From positions 1-10,946 of the forward strand of contig MNZH01000077.1 of the NCBI GenBank assembly GCA_001873515.1: DNA of 10,946 bases, in the 5' to 3' direction. This stretch comes from Parcubacteria group bacterium CG2_30_45_37. GTDB lineage: Bacteria; Patescibacteriota; Patescibacteriia; Patescibacteriales; GWC2-42-12. The position numbers and the translations under genes were made by a program. The notes beneath the pieces were generated by a model. The model was not told the origin of the DNA, ran no database searches, and was given only the letters and a program-made list of their open reading frames with translations. This document shows positions 6,403-10,946 of the stretch, piece by piece; positions within the stretch are counted from its first letter, which is position 1; the number at the start of each line of letters is the position of its first letter.

Positions 6403-6894
6403 TTATTCTACGACAATAGCGCCGTAGTTAATCATGCCCATACTGCAAGTTATGTCATAACTTCCGGGAGTTGTAGGCGTGAATTCCATATTGATGGGAG
6501 TACCGGCGGTAAGAGGAACAGCGTTATTATATAAGCCCGGAATCATAATGGCATAACCGCAGCCGCGTCCATCATCTCTAACATCAATAGTGAACTTAAC
6601 ATTCGTGCCGGCCTTGACTTTAAAGGAATTGGGCTGTAAAAAGTTACTCGCCGTGTAGGCGGCGTTAATTATTTGAGTATCGCCTGCAACTTGGGCAATA
6701 GTTTCGGCGGCGTCTTTTTTAATTTGCGCGCCGCCGCCCCCGCAACCGCCGCAACCGCCACCTGTGCCGCCGCCGCAACCGCCACCTCCGCCGGTTGCCG
6801 TCGCGCCTCCGCCACAGCCTCCCGCCGCTCTTGGCCCCGGCTGGCTCGCGCTGGCTGAATTAACGGCAGAACCCCCCTTGCCCCCCTTGTCAGG
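6403..6894 (-). CDS. Second cupredoxin domain and Gly/Cys-rich linker (3' part of a split gene)
   Basis: This frame has no credible start of its own: the nearest in-frame ATG (7005) lies inside the antisense-free overlap and encodes nonsense relative to the upstream domain. It is best read as a continuation of the frame ending at 6890, reached by a one-base slip in eight C. It encodes a linker with four Cys among long Gly runs (GGCGGG, GGGCGGG, GGCGGCGGGG). A cupredoxin domain of about 95 residues follows: NFLQPNSFKVKAGTNVKF, CGYAIMIPG, then the end motif CSMGM. The Cys and Met of CSMGM are probable copper ligands. Whether the domain is made depends on frameshifting, a tract-length change, or a sequence error. 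Confidence 0.7.
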   Translation of the reverse strand, partial: PDKGGKGGSAVNSASASQPGPRAAGGCGGGATATGGGGGCGGGTGGGCGGCGGGGAQIKKDAAETIAQVAGDTQIINAAYTASNFLQPNSFKVKAGTNVKFTIDVRDDGRGCGYAIMIPGLYNNAVPLTAGTPINMEFTPTTPGSYDITCSMGMINYGAIVVE

Positions 6895-6900
6895 GGGGGG
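6871..6900. repeat. C6/G6 palindromic element in the cupredoxin gene
   Basis: The + strand reads ACCCCCCTTG, then CCCCCCTTGTCAGGGGGG and two further G. The seven-bp stem CCCCCCT/AGGGGGG encloses TGTC. It matches two elements in tsaD. Here the G run is eight long (6893-6900) instead of six, and this is exactly where the reading frame breaks. Confidence 0.85.
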
Positions 6901-7600
6901 AGACTGGCGCCTTGCCGTTTTTATCAACCACGTTAAACACGCCGGTGTACATGCCCATGGAGCAGGAGAAAGGAATGCGTCCGGTTTCTTTAGGCGTGAA
7001 TTCAATGATATTTTCTCCCTGTTTTAAATATTTTCTGATGTTATATTTAGGCATGCTTAAACTGGCCGCGCAGGAATATGGCGCCTGCGCGTCAATAATC
7101 CATCTGACCGGAATGCCCTGGCGAATGGTAAAGCTGTTGGGCGAGTAGCCGCTGCCGGTTTCCGTCATCCTAACAACTTGCACGCCGTTTTCCAAAGTGA
7201 CATTTGGGTCGTTTAAATTAACGGCGTTTTCGGTTTGGCCGTAGGCAAAGTTAAAACCGGTTAAGTTTAAACCATTGGACAGGTTGAAGATGGCGAAAAG
7301 CAAAACCACCAGACCGGCAAACTTAAAGAATTTTCGCGCCAAAGCGCCTTTAGCCACCGAGGTCAGTCCGCCCACGCCCAAAAGTCCGGGCACCGTGCCT
7401 AAAGCAAACAGACCCATTACCAGGCCACCGTAAAGAAAGCTGCCGGTTGAAATGGCGATGACTTGCATGGCTTGGGTAAAGCCGCAGGGCAGGAAAAAAG
7501 TTGACGCGCCCAGTATCAAGGAATTTTTATGGCTGTATTCTTTTTGCTGGCCGCCGATGCCGAGTATTCGGCTCAAGCCTTTGGGCAGAGTCAGTTTCAA
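6890..7600 (-). CDS. Second half of SafE/DsbD_2-like transporter plus first cupredoxin domain
   Basis: Residues 24-115 hold the second half of a TauE/SafE (DsbD_2, UreH-like) membrane domain, with the mark FFLPCGFTQAMQVIAI (P38-C39-G40) and helices to about 109. Residues 140-226 form a cupredoxin domain: YSPNSFTIRQGIPVRW, C177 in APYSCAAS, and CSMGM (213-217). Its only nearby start is TTG at 7600, overlapping the previous stop as TTGA. The frame stays open upstream of TTG in register with FPWAHKLKLTLPKG, which would extend the upstream protein smoothly. The natural unit is therefore one protein of about 625 residues (HMA, SafE, cupredoxin, cupredoxin). It ends at TGA 6890-6892 inside a palindromic element. 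Likely role: moving copper or reducing equivalents across the membrane. Confidence 0.8.
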   Translation of the reverse strand: MKLTLPKGLSRILGIGGQQKEYSHKNSLILGASTFFLPCGFTQAMQVIAISTGSFLYGGLVMGLFALGTVPGLLGVGGLTSVAKGALARKFFKFAGLVVLLFAIFNLSNGLNLTGFNFAYGQTENAVNLNDPNVTLENGVQVVRMTETGSGYSPNSFTIRQGIPVRWIIDAQAPYSCAASLSMPKYNIRKYLKQGENIIEFTPKETGRIPFSCSMGMYTGVFNVVDKNGKAPVSPP

Positions 7601-8283
7601 TTTATGCGCCCAGGGAAAATTTCTATGAGCTGCAGCCCCATAGTCAGCATGATCAACCCGACTGCGATGGTAATGATGCCTAAAGAAAAATTGGACAACT
7701 GGATGGTTGAACCGATCAGGCCCAAAAGTCCGCCTAAAAAAGTATAGCCTAAAACTCGCCCTAAATTAAAGAATAAATGCGGCCGGAATTTTTCCATTAG
7801 CGTGGCTTCGGGATGAAGCTCGTCATGCCTGGAAGCGAGGCCCAAAACCAAACCGCCGATTAAAGCCAGGCAGGTGGAAAAACCCGCGGTCAAGCCGATC
7901 AGTAAGATGAGCGGTACGGTAACGCCGCCGTCGCCTGACGGCAGGATATCAATATTGGTCAGGCCCAGGCCTTTAAGAATAAAATACAAACCTAAAAGAA
8001 ACAGCGCGGCCATACCAAGCTCCTGGTAATCAGTCGTGTTTTTGGAAAACCAGCCCTTGGTTTCTTCCTTGCCCACGCTGTAGCCGGCTTTTTCTACGGC
8101 CATGGTAATGGCGTTTAAGTCAGGGCTTTTGCCGTGATAATATATTTCGGCCGTGTCTTTACGATGATTAACCTCCGCCTTTCTAATGCCTTTGACTTGC
8201 AGCAGCTCGGCTTCAACTAAAATCTCGCAGGATTTGCAGTGCATGCCTCTAAGGGGAATGGTAAATTTTTGAGTATTGGACAT
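7597..8283 (-). CDS. HMA domain plus first half of SafE/DsbD_2-like transporter (5' part of a split gene)
   Basis: The N-terminus is an HMA domain with GMHCKSC (C16, C19), ending about residue 70. A membrane segment follows (90-105), then the first half of a TauE/SafE-type domain. That half contains GLTAGFSTCLALIGGLVLG (130-148, C138), FFNLGRVLGYTFLGGLLGLIG (171-191) and a further helix (201-220). The family domain needs a second half with a PCG helix, which lies in the next frame starting at 7600. The frame ends with F-P-G-R-I-N-stop, four codons past the slippery-looking T-TTC-CCT (7618-7612). HMA-SafE-cupredoxin architectures are known in metal-linked loci of environmental bacteria. No Shine-Dalgarno sequence is seen; a structured repeat lies 20 bases upstream. 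Confidence 0.85.
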   Translation of the reverse strand: MSNTQKFTIPLRGMHCKSCEILVEAELLQVKGIRKAEVNHRKDTAEIYYHGKSPDLNAITMAVEKAGYSVGKEETKGWFSKNTTDYQELGMAALFLLGLYFILKGLGLTNIDILPSGDGGVTVPLILLIGLTAGFSTCLALIGGLVLGLASRHDELHPEATLMEKFRPHLFFNLGRVLGYTFLGGLLGLIGSTIQLSNFSLGIITIAVGLIMLTMGLQLIEIFPGRIN

Positions 8284-8302
8284 ATGAGAATGAATTAGAT
8301 TA

Positions 8303-8361
8303 ACCCCGTTAAATAGCGCTTGGCGCTAATTTTGCCAGAGGCAAAATTATTTAACAGGGGT
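8303..8361. repeat. Cloverleaf-like three-way-junction palindrome upstream of the SafE gene
   Basis: The outer stem pairs 8303-8314 (ACCCCGTTAAAT) with 8349-8361 (ATTTAAC-A-GGGGT), twelve pairs and one bulged A. It encloses two back-to-back hairpins: AGCGC-TTG-GCGCT (8315-8327) and AATTTTGCC-AGA-GGCAAAATT (8328-8348). No base is left unpaired at the junction. It may be a small mobile repeat, or a structured 5' leader for the SafE gene on the - strand. Confidence 0.75.
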
Positions 8362-8436
8362 AAATTAAAACGCCGCCGGTGAAATTAACATTTTTCCAAT
8401 GCAAAAATTTCTGTCCGGGGGCAGGATAATTGAATT

Positions 8437-8865
8437 TCATTCTCTAATGACGACTGAAGCTATCGCCAGCGTGGAGGGTGGAGGAAAGATTATTTGAGAA
8501 GAATTGTAAGTGAAATTATTTTCAGGGTTGGGCGTTCCTGAAGCTGAAATTATCAGGTTGGTGAAAGTCGGAGCGGTTTTATCATTGGCCGTATTAACCA
8601 CGGCGTTAAAGTTGCGGTTCCGCGCCAGGCAGCATTCAGGCATGGGCGCGGCCGGGCGGTTGATGGCTTGGGTCGGTTCAGGCATGGGTTGGGCCAGGCA
8701 ATTGCCGTTCTGGTCGTAGGCAAAATTAACTTCGGGCTTGCTCATTACTGGAGTCGCGGCTCTGGCTTGCAAGACAAATAAGCAAACATTAAGCAGGCCG
8801 GAAATAATAATGGCTAATATTATAAACGAAGTGCACCGGTAAATTTTAGATATATTATTTATCAT
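8437..8865 (-). CDS. Secreted or membrane-anchored Cys/Met-containing protein, metal cluster
   Basis: I do not recognise a named family. The 142-residue protein has a long hydrophobic signal or anchor (about 12-33) followed by QARAATP, a plausible cleavage region. The mature part has possible soft-metal ligands: C56 in NGNCLAQPMPEP and C78-C79 in APMPECCLARN, with Met at 61 and 75. The rest is Asn/Pro/Ser-rich and ends in a hydrophobic stretch STLAIASVVIRE. Location just upstream of the HMA-SafE gene and the MPxP...MPxCC pattern suggest an extracytoplasmic copper-binding protein; this is inference. Its promoter places the transcription start about five bases before the ATG, so its message would be nearly leaderless. 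The 153 bases between it and the SafE gene hold the cloverleaf repeat and nothing else I can name. Confidence 0.75.
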   Translation of the reverse strand: MINNISKIYRCTSFIILAIIISGLLNVCLFVLQARAATPVMSKPEVNFAYDQNGNCLAQPMPEPTQAINRPAAPMPECCLARNRNFNAVVNTANDKTAPTFTNLIISASGTPNPENNFTYNSSQIIFPPPSTLAIASVVIRE

Positions 8866-8876
8866 AAAGCAATTAC

Positions 8877-8905
8877 ATTATACAGATTTTTATGATTGGC
8901 GTAAA
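8877..8905 (-). promoter_or_regulatory. Promoter of the metal cluster (secreted protein gene)
   Basis: On the - strand TTTACG (8905-8900), a 17-base spacer and perfect TATAAT (8882-8877) preceded by TG. Transcription would start about 8870, only five bases before ATG 8865. I found no clear CsoR or CopY operator around it. Confidence 0.6.
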
Positions 8906-8922
8906 GGCCTTAAGTCTTTAGC

Positions 8923-9144
8923 TTAAATCTTTTTTTTGGCCTCAAATTCCTTTTGGTCAATTTCGCCCTTGGCGTACCGTTCTTTTAAAATATCCAGAGC
9001 GGATTTTTTCCCGATTTTACCCGGCTGGTTCTGTTTGATTGACCAATTTATTAAAAGCACGACGCCGGCGATAATAATAATCCAAATAAATATCATATAA
9101 AGCGGCATCAATAGGACGAGAAAAGGAAAATTATGGGACATCAT
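8923..9144 (-). CDS. Small membrane protein with C-terminal SHOCT domain
   Basis: The 73-residue protein has one hydrophobic segment (about 6-34). After a basic linker comes a SHOCT motif, SALDILKERYAKGEIDQKEF (48-67), then EAKKK. SHOCT is a short helical module found at the ends of many proteins, with oligomerisation suggested as its role; the biological function here is unknown. SHOCT domains usually end KKKDL; here the frame ends KKKI-stop after eight A. A minus-one slip at A-AAA-AAG would instead give KKKDLS-stop. It begins with two adjacent ATG codons and has its own consensus promoter. It lies 57 bases before the secreted Cys/Met protein gene in the same direction, so it may be read into the metal operon. 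Confidence 0.88.
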   Translation of the reverse strand: MMSHNFPFLVLLMPLYMIFIWIIIIAGVVLLINWSIKQNQPGKIGKKSALDILKERYAKGEIDQKEFEAKKKI

Positions 9145-9154
9145 ATAATTATTT

Positions 9155-9182
9155 ATTATACTTTAATATTCGCGGATGTCAA
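9155..9182 (-). promoter_or_regulatory. Full-consensus promoter of the SHOCT gene
   Basis: On the - strand perfect TTGACA (9182-9177), a 16-base spacer and perfect TATAAT (9160-9155). The predicted start near 9148 is about four bases before the first ATG (9144), which means an almost leaderless message. Confidence 0.85.
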
Positions 9183-9260
9183 ATTCTCTTGTTATTTTTA
9201 ATAATTTAGGCTAAGATAAAATTAATTTTTTAATGTCATTGCGAGTGATTTTTTCTTTTT

Positions 9261-9403
9261 GTCATTCCCGCCCGCCACTTCGGCGGATAAACTCCGGCGG
9301 GAATCAAGGATAAGTCCGCAGGAAGATAAATTTTATAAGTTGATTATAAAATAGAATGTCCGTGCCGTTTGACCCTGGATTCCGGCTCGTAGGCCGGAAT
9401 GAC
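9261..9403. repeat. Cluster of inverted repeats with matching outer ends (MITE-like)
   Basis: GTCATTCC (9261-9268) and GGAATGAC (9396-9403) are exact inverted ends. Inside lie ATTCCCGCC/GGCGGGAAT (9264-9272 with 9296-9304) with nested CCGCC/GGCGG, a 9-bp AT palindrome ATTTTATAA/TTATAAAAT (9330-9338 with 9344-9352), and ATTCCGGC/GCCGGAAT (9379-9386 with 9393-9400). No target-site duplication is evident. It fills most of the gap between the divergent SHOCT and tsaD genes, and I find no clear tsaD promoter in it. Confidence 0.7.
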
Positions 9404-9438
9404 AGGTAGGGGCGTTCCTCACAATAACAAAAATTATT

Positions 9439-10494
9439 ATGATTATACTTGGCATTGAAACAAGTTGCGATGAAACCGCGGCCGCGGTGGTGCGCGGCAG
9501 TGGCGATAAAGTTGAAGTGCTGTCAAGCGTGGTGGCGTCGCAAATTGAAATACATAAAAAATACGGCGGCGTGGTGCCGGAAGTGGCGGCTAGAGCGCAT
9601 GTTTTAAATATTTTACCGGTGGCGAGCGAGGCGTTGGAAAAAGCGGGAATAACCCCCCTGGCCCCCCTTGTCAGGGGGGTGGATGCGATTGCGGTAACGG
9701 TCGGGCCTGGGCTGGTAACTTCGCTTTTGGTAGGCGTTGAAACCGCCAAGACTTTGGCGTACGCTTGGGGCAAGCCTGTTATTGCCATCAATCATGTAGA
9801 GGGCCATATTTACGCCAATTTTATAAACGTCAAACCAAAATTTCCAACTCTTATTCTTACCGTGTCTGGCGGGCATACGATGTTGGTTTTGATGAAAGGA
9901 CATGGGAAGTATAAAGTATTGGGCGAAACCAGAGATGACGCGGCCGGAGAAGCCTTTGACAAAGCGGCGCAGTTGCTGGGCGCAGGATATCCGGGAGGAC
10001 CGGCGGTGGCCGCAGCAGCAAAATTAAAAAGGTCAATCCCCCCTACCCCCCTTTATCAAGGGGGGATAAACCTGCCTCGTCCGATGATAAATTCTAGTGA
10101 TTTTGATTTTTCATTTTCCGGTTTAAAGACGGCATTGTTATACGCCATACAACGAGATAAAAATTGGAAAAAGAAAATTCCGGGATACGCGGCTGAATTT
10201 CAGCAGGCCGTGGTTGATGTGTTAATTTATAAAATCATTAAGGCGGCTTTAAAATATAATTGTAAAAATATCATGCTGTCCGGCGGAGTGGCGGCGAACG
10301 TGGAGTTGAGAAATCAGCTTAAGAAAGCCGTAGAAAATAAATTAAGCGGCGTTAAATTAATAATTCCCGAATTAAAATATTGCACCGACAACGCGGCCAT
10401 GATCGCCGCGGCCGGTTATTTTCAGGCCCGAAGAAAAAAATTTACGCTCTGGCAAAAGTTAAAGACTGATGCCAATAAAGAGTTGACGAATTAA
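9439..10494 (+). CDS. tsaD: TsaD, tRNA N6-threonylcarbamoyladenosine transferase subunit
   Basis: This is the catalytic subunit that moves the threonylcarbamoyl group onto A37 of tRNAs reading ANN codons, with TsaB and TsaE as partners. Seen motifs are GIETSCDETAAAVV (5-18), the metal-binding H119 and H123 in HVEGH, VSGGHTMLV (142-150), GEAFDKAAQLLG (170-181), DFSFSGLKTA (223-232), SGGVAANVELR (281-291) and CTDNAAMIAAAG (315-326). It is complete at 351 residues. Two segments are unlike the family: ITPLAPLVRG (71-80), about five residues longer than usual before VDAIAVT, and SIPPTPLYQGGI (199-210) before the NLPRPM motif. Both are coded by C6/G6 palindromes and keep the frame. There is no Shine-Dalgarno sequence. 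The final codons overlap the next gene's -35 element. Confidence 0.96.
   Translation: MIILGIETSCDETAAAVVRGSGDKVEVLSSVVASQIEIHKKYGGVVPEVAARAHVLNILPVASEALEKAGITPLAPLVRGVDAIAVTVGPGLVTSLLVGVETAKTLAYAWGKPVIAINHVEGHIYANFINVKPKFPTLILTVSGGHTMLVLMKGHGKYKVLGETRDDAAGEAFDKAAQLLGAGYPGGPAVAAAAKLKRSIPPTPLYQGGINLPRPMINSSDFDFSFSGLKTALLYAIQRDKNWKKKIPGYAAEFQQAVVDVLIYKIIKAALKYNCKNIMLSGGVAANVELRNQLKKAVENKLSGVKLIIPELKYCTDNAAMIAAAGYFQARRKKFTLWQKLKTDANKELTN
9653..9680. repeat. C6/G6 palindromic element, first copy in tsaD
   Basis: CCCCCCTGG is followed by CCCCCCTTGTCAGGGGGG (9662-9679), a 7-bp stem around TGTC. It differs from the copy in the cupredoxin gene only in the spacer and in having six rather than eight final G. 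It codes for residues around 72-80 of TsaD. Confidence 0.85.
10038..10065. repeat. C6/G6 palindromic element, second copy in tsaD
   Basis: CCCCCCTA is followed by CCCCCCTTTATCAAGGGGGG (10046-10065), an 8-bp stem around TATC. It has the same orientation on the + strand as the other two copies. It codes for residues around 200-210 of TsaD. Confidence 0.85.
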
Positions 10495-10510
10495 TTATTT
10501 TTGCTATACT
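10483..10510 (+). promoter_or_regulatory. Promoter of the T-box leader, overlapping the tsaD stop
   Basis: TTGACG (10483-10488, inside the last tsaD codons), a 16-base spacer and TATACT (10505-10510) with TGC before it. Transcription would start near 10517, giving a leader of about 365 bases. Confidence 0.75.
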
Positions 10511-10516
10511 AATTTT

Positions 10517-10845
10517 ACGAACCTAAACAATCATAAAACCCGCTTGGGTCCCGACGATTATGTCGGGATTGGGCCCGAGCCTAAAGGGTGGCTATTGCGT
10601 TAGTGATAGCCCGGCTTACCCGCCTCTGGCGGGCTTCCTCCGTAACCATAGGATAATCGATGTCACCTCACCCCACCCCTCTCCTTCGTAAGGCGAGGGG
10701 GAAAAGAGGCGGAGTCGATGAGCGAAAACAAAACGCTCAAGAGCGTTTTTTTGTTTTCGGAATAAGGGTGGTACCGCGTAAAGCCTAAAGCTTTCCGTCC
10801 CTTAAGCATAGTTTGGCTATGTTTAAGAGATGGGAAGCTTTTTTT
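10517..10845 (+). promoter_or_regulatory. T-box riboswitch leader (tRNA-sensing)
   Basis: The exact T-box motif AGGGTGGTACCGCG lies at 10765-10778, with the AAGGG/CCCTT antiterminator helix (10764-10768 with 10799-10803). The bulge bases TGGT should pair with tRNA 3' ACCA, so the sensed tRNA should have A73. Before it is a Stem III-like hairpin (10724-10758). The 5' part does not show the canonical Stem I sequence. Instead there is a short hairpin (10542-10580) with loop GATTAT and a 3' bulge TTGGG, two further hairpins (10586-10621 and about 10619-10633), and a long bulged stem (10656-10719) carrying a repeat-like tip (10676-10700). Candidate specifiers in the first loop are ATT (Ile) or TAT (Tyr), both A73 tRNAs; unproven. 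Confidence 0.88.
10787..10845 (+). terminator. T-box-controlled intrinsic terminator
   Basis: The arm 10787-10811 pairs with 10817-10841 at 24 of 25 positions (three G-U), with loop TTTGG and a run of T to 10845. Its 5' arm contains CCCTT (10799-10803), which the antiterminator uses, so the two structures exclude each other as expected for a transcriptional T-box. Confidence 0.93.
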
Positions 10846-10882
10846 GTTTCCCAAATGAACATTATAAAAGGAGGAGTGGGTA

Positions 10883-10946
10883 ATGGACAAGTGCGAAATT
10901 CATGATTGTAAGTTGATTATCAAGAAAATGGCGGTGGGCTGGGGTG
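10883..10946 (+). CDS. Start of an unidentified gene under T-box control (partial)
   Basis: ATG 10883 follows a perfect Shine-Dalgarno AAAGGAGG (10867-10874) at an eight-base spacing. Only 21 residues are inside the window, MDKCEIHDCKLIIKKMAVGW plus G. Two Cys and one His at positions 4-9 hint at a metal site, but this is too little to judge. T-boxes normally control aminoacyl-tRNA synthetases, amino acid biosynthesis or transport genes. This N-terminus does not resemble the starts of the synthetases I know, so the product is left open. The gene is read only when uncharged cognate tRNA binds the leader. Confidence 0.75.
   Translation, partial: MDKCEIHDCKLIIKKMAVGWG

Noticed and set aside
6673..7027. 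Proline-rich and alanine-rich + strand frames opposite the cupredoxin gene
   Set aside because: They are the reverse reading of the Gly/Cys-rich linker codons and have no recognisable domain.
8284..8436. CsoR or CopY operator upstream of the SafE gene
   Set aside because: Runs such as TTACCCC and GGGGT occur but form parts of the cloverleaf stem; no complete operator palindrome of either type is present.
9333..9791. - strand open frame across the repeat block and tsaD start
   Set aside because: Antisense to well-supported tsaD motifs, and its ends lie in repeats.
9261..10065. Repeats as a CRISPR array
   Set aside because: Copies are palindromes at irregular distances, partly inside a coding gene, with no unique equal-length spacers and no cas genes.
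10569..10573. TGG in the bulge of the first T-box hairpin as a Trp specifier
   Set aside because: The T-box bulge TGGT calls for a tRNA with A73, while bacterial tRNA-Trp has G73.

Overview
The window looks like a chromosomal segment from a Patescibacteria/CPR-type (Parcubacteria-like) bacterium. This is an inference from style, not from a marker gene comparison. The signs are compact genes, many starts without a Shine-Dalgarno sequence, consensus sigma-70-type promoters with 16-17 base spacers, an enlarged adenylate-kinase-like protein, and many short GC-rich palindromes scattered between and inside genes.

Layout. Bases 1-1709 (+ strand) hold the C-terminus of a ComEC-like metallo-beta-lactamase protein, a stand-alone CheY-type response regulator with its own promoter, and a 358-residue adenylate-kinase-like protein. 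Bases 1802-2290 hold a complete attenuator unit: promoter, a 29-codon leader peptide with a Tyr-Tyr-Phe-Ser-Phe-Trp-Phe run, mutually exclusive antiterminator and terminator hairpins, a 56-residue small protein with a strong ribosome binding site, and a 15-bp terminator. A tRNA-Pro(GGG) with its own promoter follows (2298-2421). Bases 2422-2749 hold no convincing gene.

Bases 2750-9144 (- strand) form a metal, most likely copper, handling cluster, read right to left. It comprises a SHOCT membrane protein, a secreted Cys/Met-containing protein, an HMA-SafE-cupredoxin gene split into three reading frames, a CopZ-like HMA protein, a CopA-type P1B ATPase, a DUF411 protein, and a membrane protein with a CPLC motif. 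Gaps from the cupredoxin part to the last gene are only 4-16 bases. The simplest model is that HMA domains carry Cu(I) to CopA for export, while the SafE/cupredoxin, DUF411, CPLC and Cys/Met proteins bind or pass metal at the membrane or outside it.

Bases 9145-9438 are an intergenic stretch of inverted repeats. Bases 9439-10494 are tsaD (+ strand), carrying two C6/G6 palindromic insertions inside the reading frame. Bases 10483-10946 are a promoter, a T-box leader with an exact T-box motif and a 25-position terminator, and the start of an unidentified gene.

The most notable signals are the aromatic leader-peptide attenuator driving a tiny protein, the T-box with an unusual 5' half before a gene that does not look like a synthetase, palindromic elements inserted in tsaD and the cupredoxin gene plus a heptamer tract in copA, and the frameshifts that split the SafE-cupredoxin gene.
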